DNA from: Tetrahymena thermophila SB210
Lineage: Eukaryota > Ciliophora > Oligohymenophorea > Hymenostomatida > Tetrahymenidae
Direction of reading: 5' to 3'
NCBI RefSeq assembly: GCF_000189635.1
Contig: NW_002476454.1
Location: 682,001-746,000 of the forward strand
DNA length: 64,000 nt
Shown piece after piece: positions 23,658-35,600 of this stretch; the stretch's first letter is position 1, and every line of letters starts with the position of its first letter. A program made the translations under genes and the position numbers. The notes under the pieces are model-generated. The model saw nothing but the letters and a program-made list of their open reading frames with translations, was not told where the DNA came from and did not search any database.

Positions 23658-24244
23658 ATAAAATTAATATTTTGTAAAAAAATTTCTAGCTTGTAAATTA
23701 ATATGTTTTAGTATCAAAAGAACTAGACAGACTAATTACTGTCATGCATTAAATTACTTTATTAATCTATAGGCATTAATGCTTAAGATTAAAAATGATG
23801 CAAACTTCTAAGTTTTAAAATTATTATTTAGATTTTTAGTTATGAATATTATCAAATCGGTTGCCTAAATTATAAGTAACTATAAATTTATTTGAAAGAA
23901 ATTCATAAAATAATTTTGTTAATTTCCATTTTATGTTTATGATTTTTATTTAGATTTTTAATTATGAATACTATAAAATCGGTTGCCTAAATTATAAGTA
24001 ACTAACTATTAAGTTATTTGAAAGAAATTCATAATATAATTTTGTTAATTTCCATTTTATGTTTATGATTTTAAAAATTATTTTTATTCAAAAAATCTTT
24101 ATTTTTCAATAATTAAATTAAATTTAATCATTAAATACTGAAAAAAGACTAGACACAGAACCTTTAAAAGGATTAATTCTAAATAAATTATATTTAAATA
24201 TCAAAACATTTAACTTGTACATTAAAAAAAATATATAAAGAAAA
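23658..24244. other. intergenic region containing a tandem duplication
   Basis: About 590 bases hold the 3' end of the FHA gene and the promoter of the triphosphatase gene. The middle is a 122-bp tandem duplication, listed separately. Confidence 0.55.
23824..24071. repeat. 122-bp tandem duplication
   Basis: Copy one runs 23824-23945 and copy two from 23946 to about 24071. Both contain AAATCGGTTGCCTAAATTAT and TTTGAAAGAAATTCATAA and end in TTTCCATTTTATGTTTATGA. They differ at only a handful of positions plus a short insertion in copy two, so the duplication is fairly young. No function is apparent. Confidence 0.85.
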
Positions 24245-25459
24245 ATGGCTGAACAAAGATAAAATTTTAGAAAATAGCTAGTTCCTGTTAATCCTTTGCA
24301 AGACATTAAATTGAACGCAGCTCCTTTGTAGGAATTAGTAGATTTCATTTATGGTTTCTTAAAATAGATCATCTACGAAAATAAATCTATTGAAATTGAA
24401 GGCAAATTAGGTAGATTTAAATCAAGAAGTACTCAAAGGGAAACATTTTTCTAGGATGAATTAAGGCTGGATACAATCAATAGGATATCAAAATCTAATC
24501 TAGTTCTAATGAGACCATTTTAAGAGTTTTAATTTGAAAGTTGTGTTTAGGTAAAAGATTAATAAAACTAGATCAAATATTATGACTTGCTAAATGAAAT
24601 TTCAAAGTCCAATAAAGAGTAAAAGGGTGATAGCAATAATTGTTAATAAAAAAAATGGTTTGAGAAAAAATGTGCAATTAAAGAAATTATTGATTTAAAC
24701 ACCTTTTATTGCTGTCAGAATGATATAGAAGTAGATTTTTCCTTTGAAGATGGAACAAGACTTAAAGTTCCATTAAAAGTCGATGAACCAATTGTATTAG
24801 ATAAAAAAAACAGAGATTTATCTAACAACATAGATTTTGTGTTCAATGATAAGCATTATAGAATCAGTGCTAGAGAGGAAGATGTAATTAACGATGTAAA
24901 TGAAATTAACAAAAAAAAACTAGAAGTTAGAGAGGGCAAATATTAAAGTGTTCGTATGAAATATCGTAAAGCATATAGATACCTCTTTATGGAATATGCA
25001 TTTACAAGAGTATTTTAATTTTCAAACTATTCTAAAAAAAAAGTTATTGAGGGTGATCAGTAGTTTATTCATTAAACTTATGAAGAATTTAATGAAGAAG
25101 TTGGTTCAAAAATTTTAAATAGAAAATAATTCAGCAAAAATGCTTTAAAATTTTTCTAAAAATCTTTTTCAGTTAACTTTGCTATGTTGACAAAGTTTGA
25201 ATCAGAAATAGAAATTAAAGATGTCAAAAATTATTTTAAGAATGAATTTGATACTGATAACCATGGTATGATTTAGAGTCATATTAGATCTTTTATTAGA
25301 AACATCATTTATCTAAATAGTATTTCTGATTTCTTTGTAAGTGTGTATGAAAAGCAACTTTTAGAATTGAAGAAACAGAAAAATATTGAATCACCCAATT
25401 ATTATTATGATGGAATATTAGGATAATATCTTGATTCCCATTTATTTCAAACAGATTGA
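24245..25459 (+). CDS. mRNA-capping RNA 5'-triphosphatase, Cet1-like tunnel fold
   Basis: This enzyme removes the gamma phosphate of nascent mRNA as the first step of capping in the nucleus. The intronless gene has 404 codons from ATG 24245 to TGA 25457-25459. The metal-binding Glu motif of the first strand appears as IEIEGKLGRF (about residue 50). The last metal-binding strand is FESEIEIKD (about residue 323). Basic strands such as SVRMKYRKAYRYLF sit between them, as in fungal and protist Cet1-type enzymes. Vertebrates use an unrelated cysteine-phosphatase fold, so a tunnel-type enzyme fits a protist. Overall similarity outside the motifs is low; an inorganic polyphosphatase of the same superfamily is the main alternative. 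Confidence 0.8.
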
Positions 25460-25820
25460 TTAAATAGTAAATAAAGCTTTATTAATAAGAACTTAACTTT
25501 ATTTTGCTTCATAAAATATCAAATTTACTAATTTACGTAAAGTAAATTAGTTAATTATTAAATTTTTAATTTAAAGGTAAACTATACTATTATTTAGTTT
25601 GTTTTATTTTTGTTAAAGATATGTGCATATGTATAATTTATTTTACTTTGCTTGATATTCCATTTAAAACTAACTAATAAAAAGACTCATTTGTAAAGTT
25701 AGATAAATTAATAATCAAATTTAGCTTGTTTTTTTTTTTGAAAAAGTTTTATTTATCTAAGATTATCATCAAATTAAGGTTATATGCTTATTTTCATATA
25801 AATTACTTTAAAAATATTTA
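25460..25820. other. intergenic region
   Basis: About 360 bases of A/T-rich DNA between a plus-strand gene and the minus-strand tRNA. No feature is recognised. Confidence 0.5.
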
Positions 25821-25829
25821 GAAAAAAAA
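25821..25829 (-). terminator. RNA polymerase III T-run after tRNA-Gly
   Basis: Directly after the tRNA 3' end the RNA-like strand reads ATTTTTTTTC, a run of eight T that is a normal pol III stop. Confidence 0.85.
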
Positions 25830-25900
25830 TGCTGCGTCCGGGAATCGAACCCGAGCCGATTGCTTGGAAGGCAATAATCCTGCCACTAGACCAACGCAGC
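25830..25900 (-). tRNA. tRNA-Gly, anticodon UCC
   Basis: The minus strand folds into a full cloverleaf of 71 nt. The acceptor stem is GCTGCGT paired with ACGCAGC with discriminator A. The D arm contains GGTCTAGTGGCAGGA, and the anticodon arm is ATTGC/GCAAT around loop CTTCCAA, so the anticodon is TCC. The T arm carries GGGTTCGATTCCC. The D and T arms hold the usual A-box and B-box promoter elements. No intron is present and CCA is not encoded. Confidence 0.97.
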
Positions 25901-26667
25901 TCTGATGAAATAATCCTAAAATATGAATCATTAATAAGTTGATTAATTTACACATATTTAATCAATATCATAAAAAAATATTTGAAGATACCATATAACT
26001 AACTATAAAAGAAATTTTGTAAAATTAAGTGATAAATTTTACATATCTAGAGCTAGCTAAGCAGATTAGTTTTCTTAAAATTTATTTAAGGTAAGTATAA
26101 AAGAATATTTGTAAATCGCAACTTTTTAGGTTTAACTGTAATCAATAAAATTTATTTAAAATGCGCATTCTAAAATCATTTCAATATATTCTATTATTCG
26201 TATTAGAATTCTTTCGAGTTAGTTAAATATAAAATTATTCAGCAGAATGCATAAATTTATCAAATGAATTTATTGAATAAATGTATACCAATATATCTAT
26301 CTATCTATTTATATATACTTATATGTTTTTTATTACTAAAAATAATGTTTAAAATCATTCGAATTAATTTAAAAAGATTCCAAATTTATTATTTTAAACA
26401 CGAATTCAATTGTGATTATTTCTTCTCTGAATTATTTACCAATCATATTGTGTTTTATGCGGGTCTTTACAATAATACTAAAATAAATTTCAACCCTTCA
26501 AAAATGACTCTTGTTTATCTTTTTAGTTCTATCCGGATTAGAGTTTGAGATATATCCAGATTTCCTGTTCATTAAATAAAAATTAAACAAAAAAAAATTA
26601 CCAACAAAAAAAAGAAGAAAATCAATAATTTTATTAAAGCATTTAATTAAGCGGACATTCATTAAAA
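25901..26667. other. divergent intergenic region (tRNA-Gly and coronin)
   Basis: This holds the upstream side of both the tRNA gene and the coronin gene. A reading frame at 26264-26548 has poor composition and no family features, so I treat it as chance. Confidence 0.5.
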
Positions 26668-28973
26668 ATGGCTCAAAAGTTTAGATTTAGAAATCTTTTC
26701 GCAAAATCTCACACAAAGTGGGAGGACATTTAACCTTTAGGTGGTGCTACTGATGGTTATATAATAGCAGGTAACTCTAAGTTCATAGCTTTCCCCCTTC
26801 AAGGTGGTATGGGAAGCACTTTAGGTGTATTAAGCTATAAGCAATCTGGAAGAGTCAAACAAATTTCTTAAATTAGGGCCCATACTTCTCACATTACTGA
26901 TTTCAAGTTTTTGCCTTACTAAGAAAACACTGTAGCTACTGCTTCTTAAGATGCAACCATTAAGTTTTGGCACATTGATGATGATAATAGCAAAGATATT
27001 GACACTCCATTAACTACACTATCTGGACATGCTCTTAAAATCAATTTGATTGCTCCCCATAACTCAGCTAAAGGTATATTAGCCTCTGCATCGTATGACA
27101 AGACTATCAAGGTAAATACTTTAAATTCTTTTTTTAAAATCAGTCATTAATATTACTCTTATAACCTAACATTTTTAAAATAGCTAATTAACTTTTTTAA
27201 ATATTAATTTAGGTTTGGAATACTGAAGAAAGCAAAGATGTACTTACTATTAACTAAGGTAGTAACTATGCTCTTTGCTTAGAGTGGTCCCACGATGGAT
27301 CAATCCTAGGTTCTACATGGAATGATAAACAAGTAATATTATTATTTAAAGTTGACTCCTTCATTAATATTAAGAAGCTAGACTTTTATAAGACTTTTAT
27401 GATGGAATTGATTATTCTTTAATGCAGACTATTGATTTAAGGTTAATAAAAATTCTTTTATTTTAAAATAAAAATAGGTAAGAATTATTGATCCTAGGTA
27501 ATAAACATTTGTTAAAGAATTCGGAGCTCATCAAAGCACCAGAGCATAAAAAATGGCCTTTTTAGGTAATACAAGTTACTTCGTAACTACAGGTTTTGAC
27601 CAAGTATAAAAGAGATAGCTTTTCCTTTGGGATATTCGTAATACCTCAAGCAATATCAAAGTAGAAGGCTGTTCTTAAGCTTAAGGTGTTCTCCATCCCT
27701 ACTATGATAGCGATTTAGGTATTTTATATCTAAATGGTAAAGGTGAAGGCTTAGTCCGCTTATTTGAATACCAAAACGGAACTCTCACAACTCATTAAAA
27801 TGATGTCATGGTTACTGATACTACTAAGGTAAAATATCTTATCAAATTTTATAATAAGAAGATATATCTTAATTGAGAATTTAAAGTACTTTAGGATTTT
27901 ATCAATGCTTTTAATATAAAATGAATGAAAACTTATTAGCAATAATTAATCCTTCAAAGTTTTATATAAATGAATTTAGTTATTTTTGAATGATGAAAAT
28001 AAATAATCTAAATTTATAACATGTATACTAACTAATTGCAAATTTATTAAAATTAAAGGGATATGGTTTCTTACCTAAGTATGCTGTAGACACACATTAG
28101 AATGAAGTTTGTAGATTAGTAAAATTATGTAGCAAATACGCTGAAGCAGTTTCTATCATTTATCCTAGAAGAAGTTAAGACTTTTAAGAAGATCTCTATC
28201 CAGATTGCTCTATTGACTTTAGCTTGACAGCTCAATAATGGCTTGAAGGTTAAAATGCTTAACCTAAAGTTGCTGCCATGAAGGATTTAAAGTTGTCTAA
28301 CCACACTCATCATAGTAAGCCTGCTACTACCACTCACAATTAAACTCTTTCTCATCAAGTTCACCATACTACTACCACTACTAATGTTACCCAACCTCAA
28401 AGAAAATCAAGTAATACTTAAACTAGTCATACTACCCATCATGTTAAGACTGAAGCTAAGGTAGAAGCTATTTCAGAAAAAGAAAATAGTCATCCAAACA
28501 ATCAACAAGATGTAGAACACTAATAATTACAAAAAGCAATCGAAGAAAACAAAGATTATTTAGCTAAAAATGAAAACTTAAAGAGTGATTTAGCTCAAAA
28601 AGATGCCGAAATTACTGAATTAAAGAGCTAAGTTGAGTATTTACATCTTTAAGTTTAGGAAAGAATATAGAATGAGTAAAGTGTTAGTGTTTTGACTTAA
28701 GAAGTAGAATAATTAAAACAAAACTTGGTTTAAAGTGAAACCTAAAATACTGAGCTTAAAGAATAATTGCAAGCATAAACAGTTACTTTCTAATAAGAAA
28801 AAGAATTGCTTAACTTGCAAATTCAAGAATTTAAATAAAAATATTAAGACTGCATTCAATTAGTATAAACTTTAAGCCAATAAGAAGTAAGTCTTGAAGG
28901 ACTTGAGCATGATTAACTTCTTTAATCTCTCAGATCTCTTGCTGAAAAAGGCGAATAGAACTCTTAACTTTGA
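26668..28973 (+). CDS. coronin, actin-binding WD-repeat protein
   Basis: Coronins bind F-actin and regulate Arp2/3 and cofilin at the cell cortex and on phagosomes. The start MAQKFRFRNLFAKS is the classic coronin opening (basic signature, then WD repeats). WD-like repeats end in IKFWHID, IKVWNTE and LFLWDIR. The conserved block YLNGKGEGLVRLFEY is present. After a variable His/Thr-rich linker (about 28300-28460) comes a long C-terminal coiled coil for oligomerisation, ending at TGA 28971-28973. Three introns (about 27112-27211, 27331-27478 and 27829-28058) have GTA/AG ends. The length of about 610 residues is somewhat longer than the usual 450-500 because of the extended coiled coil. Confidence 0.96.
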
Positions 28974-29582
28974 GTGATTTTTTTGATTTATTCTTTTGAA
29001 ATAATCTTGATAAAATAAATATTATTGTTAGTTTAAATTACATTTAAATGAATTTGTTTATTCATAATTTATTTGAATATATTGTATCTTATATTAAATT
29101 CAATTTTCATTATTTGATAAAAAATAATTTTAATTAAGTAATAAACAAATTTTTCTTTTTTGATTTATTAAATATAAATTAAACTATAATTAATATATTT
29201 AATGTTTGTTTATTAAGCTTTTATTGATTGAATTAAGATTGAAATTCAACCAATAAAATTTTAATAAAAAAATAAAAAGAATTGAGTATCCACGCGGAAA
29301 ATTATTTGTTAATATTAAAAAAAATAAATAAATAACTATTTCATTCAATTATTAATTAAATAGCAAAGGCATTATTTTTGATACAAAATATAAGTTTTAT
29401 GATAAATAATTGTTTCATTAAAAGTAAAAATGATGTAAAATGTTTATATAAATAAATAGGAAAATCAAATAAAAATGAAGTATTTCAACTTTTTAATTAC
29501 AAACAAAATTTACAATGAATATTTATTTAAATTAGTTACACCATCTATAGTTACTTAACATAAATTAATATTATATATAATA
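28974..29582. other. convergent intergenic region
   Basis: About 600 bases separating two converging genes. Only A/T-rich sequence is seen. Confidence 0.55.
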
Positions 29583-30933
29583 TCAGTTATTGGCTAAATC
29601 TGATTTTTTATTAAGAATAGATTCTTTCATTCTAGTGACATCCTTGGCTCCAGGATATTCACTGGCCTTTAAGCTAATATTACTAGTAACCTTATCCCAA
29701 GAATTTTTCTGTTTTAAAAGAATAAGTTAAGAAAAATATTTTTTAAATGATAAATTTTGATAAACTAAAAAAATTTTTACATAAGTTTGCTACTTTCTTG
29801 ATTCAACTAAAACTTCTTCTTCTTAAAGACAAGCTTATTTTCTTTTTTGAATATTTTATTCTCTCTCACTATTTGTTAATAAAAAATGAATTTATAAATT
29901 TATTTCTTTTACATAAATTATTTATTTATTTATTCTTACGATTTCCAGTTAGCAAGATATGTTTTAGCAGCAGAAATTCTTTAGCTCTTCAAACTATTTT
30001 CTTCAGACTATATTTGCATATAGAAAAACACATTATTATTTGCTGAAATATTCCAATAAATTGTAAAAATCTAGTATTTATTTATATTACTTGCTTTTAA
30101 ATTAACTTTTAAGTTCTTTCTTGTTCATCTTTTTAGAGTTTAAGTTTTCTTTCTTCGTGTTCGCTAATCTGTTTGATAAAAAAATCAAAAGTTAATACTA
30201 AAAAATTGTTTGTTAAAAAACTATGAAGAATGAAAATGTTCAAAAAATTCAGGTTAAATTAAAATTTTATTGTTACTTGTTAAGGAGTGTGTTCAGTAGG
30301 ATCAAACATATCAAAGTTTTATTGAGGTTAGCTGCTGCTTCCAAAATTATTGTTAAAAGCACCATATTAGCCTAATATTGTAAAATTAAAAACGTTAAAA
30401 TTTTAATACTCGAAAAATATTTTTGATTACTTTGAGTATTTTATTCAAAATTTGTAGCTTATTAAACTGGTTATCCACCACCGAAGAAGTCATCTTATTC
30501 TTGATGTTCAGGTTATGTTTATTAGGGTTATCCTTAGCTTTAATCACCAAAGAAGTTATCAAACTGATCACCGCCAGCAGCTTATTAATGTGCTTCTTAG
30601 TTGGGTTCTTATTAGAAAACATCTTTAAAAATAAAAATATAATTAACATCATGAAATTAATATTAAAAATTTAAAGCAAAATAATTTTCTTTTTTATTTA
30701 TTAGCTGCTTTTTTATAAAATATTAGTAAATTTTTTCATATAATTCTCTATCATATTATGATTGTTTCTTTCAACAATAAAAAAATATGCTTAACAAGCT
30801 ATCTGTCACTACTTATTTTCATTTTATTTAAAGCTAATAAAGTTATTTTTTCTAAGTTTTTGTAATATATTTTAATGTATTATCAATTACCTTGATGATT
30901 ATGAGTTTCGTCTTCAAAAAAGTGATCGTCCAT
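29583..30933 (-). CDS. clathrin light chain
   Basis: Light chains bind the clathrin heavy-chain hub and tune coat assembly. The N-terminus MDDHFFEDETHNH leads to short repeats of FF-G in a Gln-rich stretch (NFFGD, DDFFGGG). The conserved pre-helix segment is ISEHEERKLKLQKDEQER, followed by the heavy-chain-binding helix. The C-terminus W-D-K-V-x18-KDVTRMKESILNKK matches the family's W..V....KD..RMK. Six small exons are needed, with introns of roughly 55-290 nt. TGA is the complement of 29583-29585 and the start is 30933. The middle of the helix (RISAAKTYLANWKS) depends on my intron choice. Length is about 200 residues, normal for the family. Confidence 0.9.
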
Positions 30934-32613
30934 TTTTATTTGCTTATTTGTTGTTGAATTATCTTTGTTTTTTATTTTATTTCGGATATCTTCTTTCTTC
31001 CTTAATTGTTTAATTTTTATTTAAATAATAATTATTTCAAAATTGAAGGAAACCTATTTTTTACTATCTTTTATTAATTGAAGTTATTAAGGAATTTAAG
31101 ATAGATGAACACTTTGTTATTTAATATGACTTTTCTTCTAATATGCCTATTTTATTCTTTCCAAAAATAAAAGTTATTGTTTGTTTGCTTGCTTGCTTGA
31201 TTTATTGATAGTTTGTTTTTTATATTATTGCTTCATTGATTCATTCGAAAGCATAAATAATATTTTGATATAAAATTTCTATGCAATTCTTTTGTTATAT
31301 ATTTTAAATTTTAATATGTATGTATGTAATATTCTGGTTAGTATTATTTTGAAATTTATTATAAACTAATAAATATGGATTCAAAATAACTTAAATTATC
31401 AGTCTTAAATTTAATAAAATTTTTATATTTAAAATGACAAAATATATAATTAGTTAATTTATAATAGATTTCTGAATATATTTTAATTTTTTTATTTATA
31501 AAATTAATTAAAAAAGAAATATTTAAAATATCATAATAAAAATCCATTTTAGATAAGATGATTGATTATATAATTTAATCTAAAATGTGAAATTATAGCT
31601 TTATGTTATATACTGATTTTATATATTTTAAGATTTACTGAATTTTATAAATCTATTCAATCGTAAATATAAATTAAAATTAAAAAAATTATTTTACTTT
31701 TGAAAATTGAACAATAAATCTAAGTTAGAAAATTTATAAATACATCCCTTATTAATAAAATTAAAAAATCTATGCTTCAAATATATATCATATGTAAATA
31801 TTATAGTTATTTCTCTCAAAGAATATTTTATAAATTTATGTTAATTTGGTAATATATTGATTGTATTTTTATATTTTATTATATTCTTTTACATAAATTT
31901 AAAAATATTTTACAAGAATGAATTATATTTTTATCATTTAAAAAAAATTGGATTTGTTCTTATTTTTATTAGTAAAAATGAAAATATAAATTAGTAAAAT
32001 TTTATTATGATTAATTTGAAAAAAAAATATTTAATAATAAATACTAATTAGATAAATAATATTAAATTTAACTTCGAAATAATTAAAAACTTAAATATGG
32101 GTTTTCTATTTTGTTTTTAATTTAAAGATTTAATTACAAGCTAAAGTTTTTGATGCTCATTTTAATGGCTAAATATTTCATAAATATAAAATTAATTTTT
32201 TTTATCAAATTTTTTGTAAAATTTATCAAATTTCTAATATCTTTTGTAATTTTTTTGGGAGTAATTTATTAAAGATATAAATAAATATTATGTAAATAAT
32301 ATAATAGATAAGCAAGGTTAGGGTGATATTAGCCCTATTAAGAGAATCTATTAGAAGGATACATTTAACAGTTTTAATAGAAAGTTTATCTAAAATGTAT
32401 GATCAAAAATAAAAAAAAATAATTAATAAGCATTAAAATTAATATGGATATTCTATATATTTCCAATCAATTAATTTGTAATCAAATTTAATTGTTACTA
32501 TCTTTGAAATTAATTATTTATAATCAAAATAGCAAAATAGTTTGAAAAGTTTGTTTTGATAACCATTAAATTACATCAAAAGTGTGAAATATAGATTTAA
32601 AAAATTGTAACTG
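30934..32613. other. divergent intergenic region, no gene seen
   Basis: About 1.7 kb of extreme A/T content between two divergent genes. I see no RNA gene and no convincing coding sequence on either strand. Confidence 0.5.
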
Positions 32614-35600
32614 ATGGAGAAGTCTTATGCAAAAGAAACAGAAAATCTAAAGAAATCGCTTGCAAATCATTTAGCATAGTTTGAAAAAAGTAATGAGTGG
32701 GCAGATTCAAGTAACTGGTTAATTAAAGCTGCATAAATTTTAGATGAAAACAAAACACCTCATATTCCTCACAAGGAAATTTTTGCTAAAAGGCTTGCTC
32801 AATGCCTTTATCCCTCATTACCTTCTAAAGTGCATGGATTAGCATTGACAACTTATGATAAGATTTTTTAAAATTTAAAGCTTTTAAAGTTAGGTGGTGA
32901 TAACAAAAAATATGTTAATCAGCTCTCATCTGATTTAGCCTTATATGCTATTGGCCTCTTTCCCTTCTTTCAATTTGCTTCTTTGCAAGTAATGCTTAAT
33001 GAAATGATTTACATAAAAGTCTATTTTATATTCATATTTAGTGAATTTTACTTTAAAAATATAAAAAGATTAAACCATAATTTTTGAAGCTTATTTAAGA
33101 TTACATTACTGAGCTGCAAGTATAACTCATTCCTTGCCTTCCTGGGCTTATTGCTTGCGTTTTACCAGGATTAGAAGATAACGATGAATCAGTATAAAGA
33201 TAAACTATAAAATTATTAGACACAGTTTAAGAGGGAGTTGGCTAAAAATATTTTTTTGCAGCTTTATGGATGACTATTCTAAGAATTCCTAGAATAAGGA
33301 TAGGTGGATTCAAGTATTTAAATAAGAAAACTAAGCCTTTTAAGCAGATAGAAGCTGAATAAATTGATTATGAATTTTAGAATTTTGAATAAAAAGTAGT
33401 TTATTTATTCACTTGATATATTTTTTATTTCAGTTAATGTTATAAAGAGCGAGGATTCATTATATGGAGATAGCAAATAAAGTAACAGCAATAACTCCTT
33501 AAGAATTAAAAAAAATTCTGAATATAGTATAAAAGATGAGAATATTAATTTTACTGGTCAGCAAAGTTTTGATTAAGAGGTTGAAGGAGAAATAAGGATT
33601 TCTTATGACCACTTTTAGGATCCAATAGCTTAGCTTTAAGTCTAACTAATGAAACAAATAAGTATAATCTAAATTTATATTTCAATAGTAGAATTTCAAA
33701 AAAACCTCTTATTATGAAATAAAATGTAGATGCCATAAAAGACTTAAAGAGTGAAGAGAATTTCTATCCTAATAAATCAAATTTAATTATTAATGCTTTA
33801 CTAAGTGTTTTATAAGATGAAAATATATTAACTCGTAAGTTCGGATTAGATTACATTACCTCACATTTTCCAATTGAAGAAGACATACTCTCTGACACAG
33901 ATAAGCAGCTTTTAGTTTAGCAATGTCTGTATTAATTTCATTTAAATGAGTTCACTGTCATGAGAAAAATTAACATTTGGCTCTTTGGTCCTCCTGACAA
34001 TGACAATAAATTCAGTGTATAAGATGATGAAAGAGGGATTAAACTGTTAAAATTCATTAAAAAATCCATAGTTAATTTGTTCTCACTGCCTTTAAGTAAA
34101 TAAATAAATAATATAATTAATTTCCAATAATTTAACTTAAAATATATTTGTAATAATTAGTTGATAAAAATATTCCCTTGAAGGTTCTGTAAAATTTTTA
34201 CAGAGAACATGATCACTTGATAGAACTTACTTTAGATGAGATTGCTTTTGAGATGATAAAGTTTATGTTTAACGTTAAAGAAGACTAAAATTTGTTCCTC
34301 TCTACTTAGCGTCTTCTTCAAAGTATTTCTAACCACATGGACTTGGTATTCAAGTAGCTGAGTAAAGATATTTTAATTAAATAAAATATTGAATATATTA
34401 TAATCTATTCATTATAGGTTTAAAGTTATCAGAAGCAATGGATCAAAGAAATGAGACAAATGCATTGCAATCAATTGAATTGATTGAATTTACAATTTCT
34501 ATGTAGCATAATGATATTTCTGAAGAAAATCAAATAGATTACTCATAGATTAGCGAAAGTTTTCAACCTATAATATAATAAATTTTGTAAACTTTTGTTA
34601 AGATTGGACCTAAAACTATAACTAAAACAACCTACAGAGGTCCTGCCTTACATTTAGTTTTAGAACTTCTAAAATAGCTTACAGTAAATAATTAAATAAA
34701 TAAATAAACAAACAAATAAAAAAACAAGCAAATACTTTTTTTAATAAAATTTAATTTAAAAATAATTAATTAGAATAATAATGTGTCTGTGACTTTGTCA
34801 GAGTAGCATAAAGAGAATATTGTTAAGTTTAGTGATTATTATTGCGAATATGTTTCATATATTTTGTAAACGGATGATGATTTTGGTATTTTAGACTATT
34901 CTTCCAAAATTCTGCTTTCTCTAAATAAAATAATGGCTATTCACTCTGAAAAATAAGAAAAAACATTGATTCCTAATTGGCTAGCTTCTCTAATATCATG
35001 CCTTAATTCTAAATCTACAAGAATTCTCTATTTTTCTGTTATAAATCTTTATGATTTGTTAGAAAATCCAAACGAATTTAGAGGATATATCAGCAAAAAT
35101 GAGGAGACCCTCTTAAAGATTCTCCATTGTTTATACTATATATTAGATGAAGAATCTATATCTTCTTCTGAGATCATCAATAAAATTTTACATTTTAAAA
35201 ATTATTATTCCTAAATATTCTACTAATTCATATAGCAAGATCTCAAGATTTCTCCTTCATTAGAATAATCAATAAGGTAAATAATTAATTAAGTTACTTA
35301 CTTATTTTTTAATTCTAGTTTTTATTTTATAAAAAATTATTTTTTTCCAAAATTCTAAAAGACGCTATTCAAAGTATTTCCGCCTAACAAATGACTACTT
35401 CTTAGAGAATTCAATATAAAATAATGGTGTGGGAATCTACGAATTGTTAAATTATTTATAAGATGATAATCCTCTTATACGTTACACTTCAAGAAGCTGG
35501 TTAAATGACAATTTAAGTTACCTTTCTCGGTAAATTTTAAATAATTTACAAAATATAAAATTATTTATTCCTTGTCTTAAAGTATCATAGATCCTTTGAT

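Noticed and set aside
30395-30674. Frames on both strands over the clathrin light chain gene.
   Set aside because: They are shadows of the second exon, whose true frame contains DNFFGD and DDFFGGG.
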